From positions 19,474,876-19,538,875 of the forward strand of contig NC_092567.1 in assembly GCF_037975245.1 (NCBI RefSeq): DNA of 64,000 nt, in the 5' to 3' direction. Shown here piece after piece: positions 25,404-47,400 of the stretch (positions within the stretch are counted from its first letter, which is position 1; each line of letters starts with the position of its first letter). The notes beneath the pieces were generated by a model. That model was not told where the DNA came from. It searched no databases and saw only the letters and a program-made list of their open reading frames with translations. Made by a program: the position numbers and the translations under genes. Source of the DNA: Apostichopus japonicus. Lineage: Eukaryota; Echinodermata; Holothuroidea; Aspidochirotida; Stichopodidae.

Positions 25404-28400
25404 ATTCTATACAGTAACAATTAGCACCATGTCCTAGCCATATTGCCATTTTGTATCAGAATAAAAATGTTTATAATTTTTGTGATGTATTCAACATCAT
25501 TAACAAAAGGGTGCACACCGTTGAAAAGATGGCCCAATGTTACAATCCTAGCAGAATCTTCTAAGGATTAATATGGATATCTTGTTAGGATTAAAATAAT
25601 GTCAGACTTAAATACTGTTGACTGTATGTATTATTTTATATATTTTTTATTCCTTGCCGGAGGCAAAAGGAATCTATGCGATTGTGATGGAATGTGTGTG
25701 TGTGCGTGTATGTATGTATGTGACACTTGCTTGTAAACATGGTAAATCAAAAAGTTAATGGTGGATTAAATTCATAGTTTGATAGTTGGATCCGTCTTGA
25801 GTACAAAAAGCCTATTGTTTTCTGTGAAAGTTCACTATCCATTTGGGGTCAACATTTAAACGAAAGTCTGAAAATCTTGTAAGCTAGATAACGCAACAGG
25901 TATACCTTTCTAGAACTTAAAAACTTGTAGATCCAGCTTGGTGAGTGCAAGAATCCTATTGAAATTTGTAGAGGTTAAAGGTCACAAGAGGCCAACAGGC
26001 ATAAAAGTTTGAAAACCTTTTTAACATGATAACTCTGAAGTTAAAGCTACAATTATTTGTTAATTCTCCAATGCTATGATTTTCTTTTGGTGGACATAGT
26101 TTGGTCAAATTTACTTCAGTTCTGTTAGGGGGCTCTATAGGTCTTCAACGAAACATACCTGGCATTTAGCAGGTAATGAAATCTGCTTCAGAGTTCATAC
26201 TCTTGCTTTAAACATTCACTTAATCCTCCTATCAGTTTTTAGCCTCTGAGTCTCAAGGGGTCAACGGGTTATCTCAAATGGGCACAAACTGGCTCAATAG
26301 TCAATAGGTTAAATCTCAAATGGTGGAGAAATTGGCCAAATTTCTCAAAACTATATCACAGTGTTAAAACAATGTCAGGTAACTCTCAACAAGTATGACA
26401 TAAAGGAGACCTAAATCAAGCCAAATAATCTTTAAAAAATAAGTCTTTGATGATGGCTGTAAAATCCTTGTCCATATTCAAGCGTGAGAGACCACCATCT
26501 TTCTCTCTACCATATTCAGGGATAAAAAAAAGAAAAAGAAAAAGAGAGTACTTATATTACTGTACATCCTTGGATCATTAGTAAATCTATTTTAACATTG
26601 ACGAAACAAACTGTATCTAGATGACCTCTGATACTGGATTTGCCTATATTTCAGTGATGAGCTAGGTTGATATCTTCAGGAGGGAATAATTCAGTTTTAG
26701 AATTTATCATTTCCTCCTCTGTGAAGTGTTCATTTCCTGCTGCAACAGTTGGCCAGCTGGGTAGCAGAAACAAAAAGATGGCGCTATTGATAAATAGAGA
26801 GTAATGTGTATGTGAATTGTATAAGGGTGCATACTCCATATCATTTCCCAATTGAACTACACACTAAACTGTCATAGTAATTTTGTCTCTAAGTCCTTGT
26901 AGAAGTTCTCACTGAGCGAAACCCTACCCATCATTGGATAGCTAATATGCCACCTTCAAGTTTCTGTCCAGGAGGACTTTTATTGCCATGAGAGCCTGAA
27001 GTTTTTGTCACTTGTAAACAAACCTATTTACTCATCAGTCAACAAGTTTTGTACGCAGCTATGAGAAGGTCAAAATTGGTCAGCAATTGCCTCCACTGAC
27101 CCAGTTTTGTCTACCACATTTGTGTAACTCTAACATCCAAGCCACAAAAGGAACAGATCTTGTTTGAAAACGTATCGAAAAAATGTTCCCCTGTTGCTTC
27201 TTCGGTACATTTCCTGAGGGAGACCACTCCAGCAGATTGATATGTCTGCTGTATATGGAGTGTGCCACCATACATACTAGTCTTCCTGGTAGCACTTGCA
27301 CCCCCCCCCCCTGTCTGTGCAAAGATGGCAGGCCAAAGTGCAGTGTATGCATGCATAGGGTGGCAGCATTACACAATTGTAGCTGAACAGCATGTTAGTA
27401 TGTAACTACAGTCATCAGAAGCCTCACATGCTCTACAGGCCACTCCAACCACAACTTGTATAATAATCATTCTTCAAACTTTGGTTTGGGATAAAAACTT
27501 TTTACTCACTTAAGTGGAAACTTTCAAACACAATTAAAAAGTCAGCAAATATTCTATTTTTGAATGCTTTAAATTTAAAATTGAGGTGATTCCTTCGGAA
27601 CACAGGGAGAGTACATGTCTTCGTAAAAACCATAACTGGTTCATAACTTTTTATTTATTTATCTTTCTTTTGAGTGGAAGAATGAGCATCTGGAATCAGT
27701 GAGGATGCATAGATATATTTTTTTCTTGTCTCTCAGATGAAATTCTTTGCAAATCTAGTTTTACGTCTGGTGCCATTAATATTATACCGACAATTTTGAG
27801 TTTGCTTGGACTTGCAGAGGAAACAAATGAGGAAAGAATCAAAAGTACAGTATGAAATGGTGCCCCAAATGTAATGAGGGCGGTATTGAATAACTTAGCA
27901 TGCATAGATCCCGGATGTGTGACCTGCTTAATTCACTTTGGCTTCGGCTTTGAGTACAAAGTTTCTGTTTGCTGCGGTATTGGTAGAATCACACCGTTAC
28001 AGACATTGTGATCCGTGTTATAGTGCTTGTAGACAAGAATACAGAAGACCTTTTCTTCTCAATGAATGTCAGTCATAGAAAGGTTAACCATTTCTACATC
28101 CTTCGTTTTGCTATTAAATTTGTTGAAAGTGTAAAAGTATGACGTTACTTTCGTGTACACTGTTGTGAACTCATTATAAAGCATAAACTGTTGATGGGGG
28201 TGGGGGGGGTGAGGGGTATTTAGCTAAACAAGTCATCCCCAATTTCATTGCGGTAGAACTTGCAGTTCTCGGTGGTACTGGCGTTTATAATACAAATATA
28301 TTTATTCAGTGTAGAGATAATTATATGGAGAATACAGAAGTTCAATCTTGATATGTCATATAGTCCAATATAACAGGAAAACTTAACTATGTTTCTGCAT

Positions 28401-28801
28401 CTGTTCAAGATTTTGAGATATTCCTCGTTAAATATATATAGGATGGTACGTAGGATAGTTTAAACAAAGATGTGTTCACATGGGAAGCCACTCCCACCAG
28501 CTAAAGCGCAAATCTTCTTTTAAAATTTTGGTCTGCCATTTCAACTTTCATATCTTTCATTTTCTTGATGCGAGTCATCACTACGAGTTAATTTGTGCAG
28601 TAAATATTTTCACTTGAAATGGTATTTACTAATGAATATTCATTTTTGTATAGTAGGGTTCACTAAAGATAAAGTTAAAAGCTTGAAAAGAACACGTGTA
28701 TGAAGTGTATTGTTTCATATAAGAAAAAAGAGTGAGAGCTAATAAACTGTTTTCCTTTCAGAGAGATATTACGTAACAGTTTTGTTGTTAACTACTTTTC
28801 T
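25404..28801. other. Intergenic stretch between ETFRF1 and the NT5E side
   Basis: No gene recognised. A TG/TATG-rich microsatellite is at about 25694-25723, next to CCTTGCCGGAGGCAAAAGG, which looks like part of a dispersed repeat. A purine tract AAAAAAAAGAAAAAGAAAAA is at 26524. G runs occur near 28195. Short frames on both strands around 27.1-27.4 kb lack similarity and splice logic. Confidence 0.45.
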
Positions 28802-29209
28802 TTTTAGCGCAGGGTTGTCCAACGTACGGCCCGCGGGCCACAGTTCATGCATCCAGCTCGCCAGAGATGCTCTATGGTGCGAAATTTTAATGAGCAGATT
28901 TATTGATAACAATTTGAAGCTATATAATCAATCATTCGAACCTTCTGGGTCCAAAAAACTGCATACAGGTCAGTTTGTGTGACACTCTCTCAGCGGAGGG
29001 GGGGGGGTGGGGCGGCTGGACTTTATTCATCTGTTTTATCAGGATGGAAAATAAATCAGTGTACTCCGCGCGCAATGCTCACGTTTTGTTGCCTTGGGCT
29101 TCGGGCAAAAAATCGAAAAATCGAGCGTAGGGTTCATGCGGCCCCTCCTTCATCTCAATCATTCCATGTGGCCCTCCTCTGCAAAAGGTTGGACAACCCT
29201 GTTTTAGCG
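28802..29209. mobile_element. hAT MITE (CAGGGTTGTCCAAC family)
   Basis: The element 28810-29201 begins CAGGGTTGTCCAACGTACGG and ends TTGGACAACCCTG, imperfect inverted repeats. A perfect 8-bp target duplication TTTTAGCG sits at 28802-28809 and 29202-29209. Ends of the GGCCCGCGGGCC type are common in animal hAT elements. It is 392 bp without transposase. Confidence 0.9.
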
Positions 29210-31235
29210 TATCATGACGACCATTCCAGTTGTGCCTGTAGCTGTCAAGGGTTGGAATAGTATAAATTCTTTTGTTTGTTAGTATGCCTCATTTAAATTT
29301 GATTTGGTTCAGTATGGTTTGTAGGTTCCCGATCACCGAGGTGGGGTGGGTGGGGGAGGGGAGGAGGGGACTTGAACACGAGATTCTCAGCAAAGGTTTT
29401 TTCCCGCGTACTGCTACCATATGTGTCAGTCACTATCACTGGACATAGATCTACCACCTCCAACCCTACCCCCCCCCCCCCAATCTGAAACCTGTGCAGA
29501 TCCCTCTGGTTTCAATTGATCGAAAAAATGGTTGGATGGAGGGGAGTAGTCACATGAAAACCATATTAAAAATATGATAATCCTAACAGAACCTAGAATC
29601 CTACCATAGTGGTTAAACTAGCATCGACATATCTATCATTCTCAAAATATTGTGAGTATTCGACAGCACAAACGTCTCGGACGAGCCATTCCATTCAACA
29701 CCTACTCACCCACCCCACCCCCTCCCTCCCATCATAAAACATACTTGTCACAGAATGTAGGCATATAAAAGTATTTAACGTTTCGGGGAATCCCCTCCTA
29801 GAACACCCCCTACAAGGGAATTTGGCTTCAATGACCTCAGGACCAAACTCCTGCTTGCTCAACTCCTGAATCCACCCACTTTTTTTAACTGGCTGGATAT
29901 AGTCGGAAAGTTTATGATCGTTGGCACGCGAGTAACTGCTCTTATTTTGGTCTTGTGGGAAGGCAAGGGCGAGGTAGGCGTGGAGAGGGGGTCGTTGAGA
30001 GAGGGGCGTGGAGAGATGGATCTTGCACTGTAAATATCGGTGACCTTGCGGGTACCAAAAGCTCTGTAGCAACCATAGAGCAGAATATAAGAACTGTTGT
30101 ATGGTAGCAACTTAATTGCGTCGCAGAGCAGTCTACCATTATTATACTACAGTATGAGTAGTAAAAATAACCTTTTTGATTTATTCACCTTGTTCCCTTT
30201 GAAGTGTACATCAAGGGCCTGCCAAATTCAGTTAATCCATTTCATACCACGGTTCGTGTGTAAACATGGTCAAATCGCAAGGAATTTGGTTTTACGAGAG
30301 AAACGAGCCTGTATCACTAGGGACATATTAACATAGAACAGCCCTTACAATGTATGCAATTGGGGGGGGGGGGGGGGTAACATGCCTATACATGCGCGTA
30401 GATTACGTCATATACACACATGTATAGGCATGTAAGCCCCCTCCCCCTTCTATTCTAATCTTCAAAAATTCACAATGGGAGTATTGTGGCTACCATTAAC
30501 GGAGTGATTGTATGTGTTATACGAGTAAAAAAGAAGGTGATGAGATTTTGTTACTTTGTGTGAACATGGATTCATTTCGGTTTTTATTGTACATCAGTCA
30601 CCACCAATTAGTGTGTAAAATGTGTTTACCATAACAGCCTCAATGACACAGTTTTGACGTGATAACTTGAAAGGGCTGTAAACTCATTGAAATGAATCGT
30701 CACTTTTTATTAGAACATTTATACAGACATTATTACAATATTCGTCTGCTTTCTAGTTGCCAAGCGATGGGAACGGCGCTTTCAGATTGCACGTGATTTT
30801 AACTTGGAAAGCGAAAAACAATAAAAAAAGTGTAATCAGGCTCTGTCGAACAGACTAAATAATACTGGTAGTAGATTATAGTGGTCCGACTTGTATATAA
30901 ATATATTTATACGTGTATGCGAAAAGCACACATCACCACTGAAAAAAACGGTATACGCATTTCTGCTTCAACGATATCGATATGCGGATTAAAACTTAGC
31001 AGATATTTGACTCAAGGGCACAGACGAAATTCTAGCTCTTTATATTGGATCTGTTGTGAATTTCCTGCAGTCTACCTATAGTGTAATAGGAGCATCACAC
31101 TCACGTGAAATAAGTTGAGGCCTAGCCACCGATATATGATGATGTAGTAGAAAGCTATATCTCTGCCACTCATGTAAGGGAAGTTTCGAGCATCAAAGCA
31201 TTTCAATAAATTGTGCGTAGGAATTTTCATCTTTC
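29210..31235. other. Intergenic stretch upstream of NT5E
   Basis: No gene recognised. It holds several G and C runs (29341-29372, 29467-29482, 30362-30377) and a hairpin at 30378-30434. Minus-strand frames at 29.7-30.1 kb are Pro/Ser/Arg-rich and resemble nothing I know. The NT5E promoter should lie in the last few hundred bases; I found no convincing core element. Confidence 0.4.
30362..30448. repeat. Inverted repeat / hairpin
   Basis: TAACATGCCTATACATG (30378-30394) is followed 24 bp later by its near inverse ending CATGTATAGGCATGTA (30419-30434). The arms extend outward as a G run on the left and a C-rich run on the right. Probably a miniature element. Confidence 0.65.
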
Positions 31236-39103
<7,868 letters not shown>

Positions 39104-39574
39104 ATTGCGGTGACGTCATTATATTCTCTGCCTGACGGATTTAGCACAGCATGATTACGTAGTTCAGTTTTTGGTGATCAGTGGTGTCATTAAGTTTGCG
39201 TAGGGTAGTGGTGGGTGAGGTGAGGGGGGGGGGTGGGTGGCAGGGGAGATTAACAAATAGTTTTAGTAGGTCACTATTTGTGCAAATGAAAAGGGGTGGA
39301 TGGAAGAATTTTGTAAGACAATGTAATGACTAAAAATGATTGCAATGTGTTATGTTTATTAAAAGATACCTTGCTAAACCTGCCAAAACTTTACAATGAA
39401 AAATAATGATAATATTAATCATGTAATAACATCTCGTCTTTCTCATCAGCAGTGTTAATACTCATAAGTTACAAACAACATGGTGGTACTGTACAGAGAA
39501 AAATGTCTATTATGCCTACCCAAAGGAAGAAAAAATATGCATTAGGAGAGTTAAACTTGTAAAAGCAGAACATA

Positions 39575-39580
39575 AATAAA
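39575..39580 (+). terminator. Candidate NT5E polyadenylation signal
   Basis: AATAAA 472 bp after the stop codon, in AT-rich sequence. Another AATAAA lies near 39898. Confidence 0.4.
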
Positions 39581-40569
39581 TTTAAGAAAAAAATCATTCG
39601 AAGTCTTTTGTCTAGGCCAGATTTAGAAGTATTCCGACAGTGTCAAAGACAATCCTTAAATACTAATATCGAGGCCTATCTACAAGCTTTTCAGTGTATT
39701 TGTTATCTGTGATAAACATCACAGCCTGCTACAAAAATGATTGTATTCATTTCTTTATCTACGTTTCAGATCAGATGGGTTATTAATTAATTGCAAAATA
39801 TTACACAACAGAAACCGATATTTTTTACATTTTTTTTAATGTTAAAGTTCTTTATGTTATACTTTACAATCAAAGGATTTTTTTAATGTTAAGATGCAAT
39901 AAAATAAAACGGTACCAAAAACCTTCGAGATATGTTATAGTATTCATTTCTATGTGTGACTTGTCTTATTGATTTCTATACCTGAAAGCAGAGGAATTTA
40001 TTGTTCACGGCGTGTTTGGTGCAAAAATACATCAAAGTAGTAGAGGTCAAAAGTAATTTGAGGTCATCAGAGGTCAAAGTCTGAAACACAATGCGTAAAT
40101 AGAATGTACAGTTTGACGTTTAAAGATGATTTCTTTTTTCGGGGTACATATATATATATATATATCATTTAAAGCCATACTTCGTTTCGTAATGTATAAC
40201 AGGTCTACCAGAATTTTGTATAGTGTTAATTTTAATATATACGATTACTGATTATTTTGTGATTTGTGTGATATTGTCAAGCACTGGTTCTTTCTTTTTT
40301 CCCCTTTCTTATTAAAGTTGTACATTACTGAAATCAACGTTATCTGTATGATTCAAATTTCACACAGATATTGTCCTTACGTAAAATACATTACTGGTAT
40401 CAGTTTAACTGGTTATTTCTTCTTATTGTTAACGCGTTCAACCGGTTGTTTGCTTTTTTGCTCCCTCCAACGTTCATAGTTCAATATCACCGGAATCGAG
40501 TTCCCCGCCCCCCGCCCGCCCCACCCAAAGGAGGAAAAGGAGACTGAGACGAGACAAGAGGAGGAGGAG

Positions 40570-40921
40570 CAGTGGCGGCACCAGCCAAGGCAATCGGGAA
40601 GTGCGGGGGGGGGGTGCAACTAGGGGGCAAGGGATATTGTTTGGGATGGGGACAAAAATATAACATTGATACGGGGAGGGATCTAAGAGGAGGGAGTTCT
40701 TCTTCCCTGTGGGAATGTTTCTACGAGTAAAGTGACTTAGACGCAAAATGGTGCTATCATTTGATATTTGTTCATATATTAATACATTGCATTGGAAGCT
40801 GCAGTTTCTGATACAAACGATTAGTCTAGTTCTATATATTTGGATAAGAAGCATATCTCAACCTGGGCAGAGGGAATGTTGGGGGGGGGGGGGCAATTTC
40901 CCCACCCAACATTGCGCCGCT
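40570..40921. mobile_element. Decayed CAGTGGCGG-type hAT MITE
   Basis: The left end CAGTGGCGGCACCAG matches the termini at 19111. The interior has G runs, GGGAGGGATCTAAGAGGAGGG and AGACGCAAAATGGTG, parallel to the other copies. The right end (ATTGCGCCGCTA) is eroded and no target duplication is visible. Confidence 0.6.
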
Positions 40922-42036
40922 AAATATATAACTTGGAAGAATTTCACAAAATATCATATTTTGAAGACAGACTTGAAGAATATTGAATGAATGAACTTAC
41001 ACTGAGACAGCGCTTTACGCAAATTCGTAATTAAAAATTACATCAAGATTTCACTACCAAGAAATTTTAATCAACTGCATAAACTATAAGGAATAAAAAA
41101 AGGATATCTGTAGATCTTTCTGACGAATCCGTGAACATTAAAATAATATTCACTAATTGATTGCACGAAAACATGTTCTAGCATGATCAATGACAGTCTC
41201 TTCTAGCGATATCAAATGTCGTTTATATTTAGCGCCATCTATTCGTAGCCGGGCAGTGAGTGGTTTTGAATTGATTAAAATGACTCATCTTGCGTTCGCC
41301 GCCCCTTTTCGATCCCACAGTCCCTCTACAACATTCTTTCGACGCCCCTTTGCAATATCTCAATCCCTCGACCACATTCTTATCGGGAATAAACTCCATT
41401 AAATGGATAAACTGGCATTTCATGACACTGTATAATGTTCGGCAAGGGGAACCTGTTAAACCTTTTACACATTTTGCGAAATGAATCGGAACCTGTTCTC
41501 TCAAATCGGACTGTCAACGTTTTCCATCCTCAGTATGGTTTACCCGAAACGTAAAAATCGTCTTACTTAATCGTCCCAAAACTTTTACTTATCTCTAGTC
41601 TTTAGGATTAGGTTATTCCAAAGGTATGTATCTCACGCACAGCATTCAGTAACTTTTAAACTTAGCAGACACAGTGGAGTTGGTCTCGAATCTGTATGTT
41701 ACGTTCCATAAGAACACTTTCATAGCAGCAATTCAATTTATAAACAGGGATGCTTCATGACGTCACTTAATCTTACTGGCACTCTTCCCCATATGATTGT
41801 ATCTGTCAGCGATTAGGATTTCGCATAGGTTTTTATTTCTTTTGAAACTTGAATTAACAAAACAATTCTAGGAATCCCATCGTCATCCCCCTATGAATTT
41901 GTTTAACAATACTATCACTCGTCGAATTTTCGAAACAATTCAAGTTCCACCTTCCGAATTATCTTAAGTTGGTTACGATCGTGTGAAGGCATCTGTTCTG
42001 TTCAGACACACTATACATTGAATACCTGCCTAAGTG

Positions 42037-42200
42037 ATCGCTTCTCGGCATTTTGGTTAAGATCATGGGTAATATCTATTCCCTTTCTAAGGGACTCGTG
42101 ATACACATTGAGTAGTTTAGCTTTCTTGGGTGACTTTTCTTAAGAGTCACGGATATTTATATATTCCCTTTCTAATCGACTCTTGATGCTCACGTGACTT
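42037..42200 (+). pseudogene. U2 snRNA-like sequence, degenerate, with a second diverged copy
   Basis: ATCGCTTCTCGGCATTTTGG followed by TTAAGATCATGGGTAATATCT closely resembles the conserved 5' end of U2 snRNA (stem I and the branch-site region). The branch-recognition GTAGTA is altered to GTAATA, and the match fades after about 45-50 bases, so it is not a working U2 gene. About 85 bp further on, a weaker parallel copy appears (CTTTCTTGGG...TTAAGAGTCACGG...TTCCCTTTCTAA...CTCTTGATG). It may be a pseudogene, or the head of a U2-derived short element. Confidence 0.6.
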
Positions 42201-44463
42201 AACGTCATGATTATACGGTTAAAGTCTTGATGTTAGTGGATTGGGCTTGAGAGTGGATCACGTTTTTCGTGCGAGGCTCCATCTTGTGTGACATTTGACT
42301 TTGGTAGGCGTGGGGACAGGGACCGTTATGGCAGGGCCAGAGATAGAGCCAGGTTTGATAAAAGGGACCTTGTGGCCCTGGGGTCGTTGAAGCCTACTCC
42401 TACGAATAGAATAAAATGAACATGTATGTCAAATGGTGAATTCCTGGGCATATTAAGACTATTAATTCGGTCAAAACACAAAGAGTGGTCTAATACCCCC
42501 CCCCCCCTTCATCTAAAACCCACAGACGTGGTGGGCGTGAGATGGGAATGATCCTCTATTGTATACACTAGAACTTAGTACAGGCAGGTTCTTTCGTACC
42601 TTGGTAAGGAAACGCAAAATGCACAATTTGCAAATGTATGTCAAATAGACATCAATCACAATATATTAAAATATTAAACCACAGAAAAAAAGGACAAGAA
42701 AAGAATAACAAAAGGATTGAACAAAAGGATCATGTGCTAGGTTCTATCTTATTTCAGGTTAGAAACTATTTCAGCTGACAGTTTAACTTTTTTACAAGAA
42801 CATGAAGAATTTCTTATTTTTATTTAGTTTGCCTTTATTCAATTACAGTTTCCAAACGCAAGGCATTAATAAATTAACATGACAAGAAAAAACCCCAGAA
42901 GTGATACACTGATTTTAAAAACGTTATTCAAAAAGATATATAATATAAACATTTCTGGATTATTAAAAAACCAGCTGACAATACCAATGTTGTGACTTAC
43001 TTTGTGTAAACATTTTGCAAATTACATACTGGTTACACCATTTTGGTCAAGAAGATAATTCTCATGACAAAGGCATATTCAACTCTTTTAAAGTAAGTAA
43101 CTGAATAATACCAAACAAATGAAATAAAAAAACTAATTATGAAGGCACTTAAGTTGGTTTATTGAGTAATGTATACAGGGGAAGATTAACTTGGAGATAA
43201 TAAACACATGTTTATGACAAATGGCTTGTTACTCCAGAAGATATTCTGGATTAAAAATTATATGAAGAGGTACGAAAGCTAATTCCTAGTGGAGCTGCAA
43301 GATAAAGATTAACTTACTTCACAAAGGATAAATACTGAAAGAAAAAAAACTACTTCAAGAAAAAAAAAAACAATCAATAATGATATAAAAGCGAAAAATA
43401 CAGTACCGAAACACAAAATCCAAAAGCGTTTCACTATACACAACTGTAAATTGACTTCAAGATTTCAATTTGAATGGACAATTAAGCAATTAAATACTAT
43501 ATTGTTGTTTTCTGTTACCTATACAGCCAAGTTAACGCACCAGTTTAGTATGTCACTTGCAAATGTGAATGTAAATTTAAAGGAGAAGTTGGCTGAATGT
43601 GTAAATGGTGTCGGGAATTTGCCTCAATGTGCACGGTAGAGTGTAGAAGTATATCTTACGTCGTACAGAACGAAAGATACAAACTAGCTACTGGCCAAAT
43701 TCCAATCATCCAAACTCTTATGTAACCGTGTAGATTTTGGAATACAATGTTGCAAAAGTGAGTCTTATTTTGAAAACAATTCGAATGACTTTATTCCAGA
43801 TATGATGGAACGAGATAAACTTGTATGGTTTCATAATTTCTGACAATTTGGGAAATGAAACCAGGGTCACTACTGAAAAATTACCTAAAGGGCTATTGTG
43901 CCGAACATCTTTTCGTTATATAGAGAGATAGTGACCAATCTCCCATCTCGTTGTGGGATTAACGACCAAATGTTACATTCCAACATATTTTTGTCTTTAA
44001 ATAATTAGATGGCAATTGAAGACGATGGTAAGAACTGTCTAGGCAAAGTTTGTTTGATTCCTACTGTGCATGTATCACCTGGACCACAGTAGATTTAGTG
44101 CTCATTGAAATTTCACAATTGCGAAAATGATGCCACACACCTTCCAAAGAATTTGTTGACTATCTTCACATGTATAGAAATTCCATTGCATAAAGTTAGT
44201 GGGAACTCGTACGAGGGATTGAGAAGGGCAAGGCATTATCTTCCCCGAATTGAATTATGTATATTGTTATTGTAAACTGTACATGTAGTGACAGTAGAAT
44301 TAATATTGACACAAAGGCTATTTTCACTATACCGCTATATAAAATTCTAGTTGAAGTGCTTTTCATTGTACATCTCCATTGACTTCTTCAAACCTTCAGT
44401 GCCATGAATTATGGTCATTTCCTCACCGATTCTTGCAATCTGTTTTCTAACCGTTTCGATCGT

Positions 44464-47400
44464 CTAACTGCTTTCATCTGCTTCGTTCGTTTCAAACCAC
44501 TTTACCTCACCATGCTTCATTGTGAAAAATGTTTCGTCACATTCTTCCCTTTTAGCCTTCTTTAAATCTTCAATGGGTTCATTTATTTTCTACACAAGAC
44601 AATACAAGGGGAAGAAATATGTATTAAGTCCTTTTTAACAATTACCAGTAAAACAAGAAAATTCGTTGCAAAATGAGTCTGAGCATATATTTTTAAAGAC
44701 ATCAAGTAATATAAACAGTGGATGAAGATCCAATTTAGGCTACTTCTTAACCGGCTACTATGTAAATGTTAGGCTACAGTGCTTACTGTACATGACAGAC
44801 TATTGTAGTGGATACAAACCTAGATAATGAAGTTCTTCTTTGAACGAAAGTTACGATAGACCAATATTCCAAACTTGGAATTTTATTCCCGGACTTTTCC
44901 TTAAGCTGGTAAAAAGTCTTGAAGCCAAGATATTGTTGCAAAAATTTAATTGATTAAACATACAAAGTTACTTTATTAAACAAATAAAACTTGACGGTAG
45001 GTTTTATATTTAAACTTTCCAGCTGCGGGGTTATAGTGTTATGAAAATGTGCAATAAAAATAGTGATATGCATTAACAGACTGTTTTTGTATCGGATCGG
45101 ATTCACAGTGATTTAGTTGGGCTATGTTGTTAAACAAAAGAGGTTAGAACAAACTCATCCATGAAATTTTGTCCAAGATGAAAATTCCAATGTCAAACCC
45201 TAAGGTCACTGGAAACATTAGTATTCATCACGTTTCACAACATGATGCTTTTCATGTGAATTACAGGCTATATGAGATTATCCAAAGATATGGGTTGCCT
45301 TTATCGGTGAGGCATAAATGCAGTTAACATGAGTCATTAATATCTTATGTTTCATGACTCATAAATTAAAACTATACCTCATTGCTCAATGCAAACATTC
45401 CCCAGTGAATTGCAATTGAGTTCTTCGCATCTAGCTCCCTGTGGACAATCAGTGCTTCTTCAGGGTTAATATGTTGTGCCTGCATGACTGGTCTAAAAGG
45501 TTAAAACAAATGCATATATATATTTATATATTTTGTTATAGAAGCAGCTATTTCAATTTGGTGGACAATTTTTAAGACTGAATCTACCAAGTACTGCTTA
45601 AAACTAGAGATATGGAAATTGATGAAATTATGATGAAATGAGATAATAAACTGAAACATACAGTACCACCCAATATCTGCATGCAAGCTCAATCTGTATT
45701 CAACCTTCACTGATTAAAAGCTTACAGTAGTTGTTATAAATACATGACTTAAAGTACTCACCTTGGCTTGCATGCACCAATCGGGATAGCTGCAAGGTCT
45801 GGTGACCCATACTTATTCTTAATTGAGGGGTAGAGTCCTTGAGCATACCCAGTATCCCCTGCAAAGAAGAACTTTGAGCCTCTAGGGCCTACAATGTACC
45901 ACGAACACCAGAGGTGTCTGCAGTAATAATAACGCAGATTTCTCCCACACCAGTGTTTCGCTGGTGTGCATGCAACGGTTAGGTTTCCTGTTGTCGTCCT
46001 CTCTTCCCACCAGCCTAACTCGGTCACATTGGTACAGTTCCTGTCTTTAAACCATTGAGACATATTCTTTGGTACATACCATTGGATGTCCGCTTTGTAA
46101 GCAACTAACTCTGAGACGCTTTGCTCATCCAGGTGATCAAAGTGATCATGGCTTATCACAACTGCATGAATCTGTATGTTTTCGTCTTTCAAGTCTTTCA
46201 CAGTTACAGCGGGTGGTCGGAACCTCTTGTAGTTGAAGATACGAAACCCACAGATCCTCGGACCACAGTCATAAAAGACCGGATCCGTGAGGATATTGAT
46301 ACCATCAATTCGAACCAATAGTGACGCATGTCCAATCCATAGTACCCGAATCCCCTTTTCAGGAGGATTCCGCAACCATTCCAACGATTCCCTGGCTGAC
46401 TCTGGTAAGTGTTCCTTCAACTCCTGAAAACAAGGAACACCAATAGATCAAATAACTATATGGAAGAAAGGTTTTATGCTTCCAGTCATTATCTCAAATG
46501 ACAGTTACTTTCCCGAAAATGGTAATTAAAGGAGTGTCCATAGGTTGCATCTCTTGCTTTCAAGGTTTCCCAGACTTTGACCACTAGTGACATCTGAATT
46601 CACACTTGATCTCTATAAATAAGTACAGGGTTTTATAGTCACTGAGTTAGTCTTAAATGTCAATTAAAATTTTTCTACAAACTGTGCTTTTGGAATTAAT
46701 TATCATACTTACAAGATTGTCATACTTTTCATTTAACTTCATCACACCGTTGACCTCTACAATTTTCACTTTTTGTACTAGAGTGGACCAATATATTAAG
46801 AAAAAGTTCATCCTTGTTTGTTGTTATTTTATAACACTGTTTTCAGACTTTTTTCTGTGTTGGCCTCCTTTGACCCTACAAAGGTCCAAAAATATGGATT
46901 AATATACCATATACTAAATTATCTCAAATGATATCTGGTAGCCATGAAAACTTTTAAATATCTTTACTAAATAAGTCGGACATACTGTGAGAATTTCATT
47001 GAAGCTTGAATTTTGGTGTTACCCAATATTCGCTAAATTGTTGTACTTGAAGGTATAGTTATCTCACATAACCTTTGACCGTTACAAACATACCAAGCCT
47101 CACTTTTGTAGTTATTGTTTTAAAAATGTTTTCAGGCTGACCTCAAACAACCGATTTTCACACTCACTAAGATGGATCTATAAAAGTACAAAGCTACTGT
47201 ATAAGTGCGTCTTTACAAGGTTTTATCAAGTTTTAATATTTTGATCTTAAATAAGAAATTTAATTTATTAACTTTAAGTAACATTAACGCATGTGCAAAG
47301 TTATGTTAATTTTTTTATGTTTTTTATTTGTAATCTACCGTCAGTAATTAACTCGTAAAAAGAAAAATTGTACTATATTGCCTGGTTCACTTTACAGAAT

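Larger units (their letters stand above)
39104..44463. other. Convergent NT5E/NAPEPLD intergenic region
   Basis: 3' UTRs of both genes should lie at its ends. Inside are a G-rich patch (39218-39250), a short (TA)n (40148-40165), a decayed CAGTGGCGG-type element (40570-40921) and U2-like sequence (42037-42200). From 42.4 to 44.4 kb the sequence is AT-rich with no recognised structure. No further gene was found. Confidence 0.5.

Noticed and set aside
29695..30139. Overlapping minus-strand frames of 65-125 codons
   Set aside because: Three frames are open at once, composition is Pro/Ser/Arg-rich and no splice or family support was seen.
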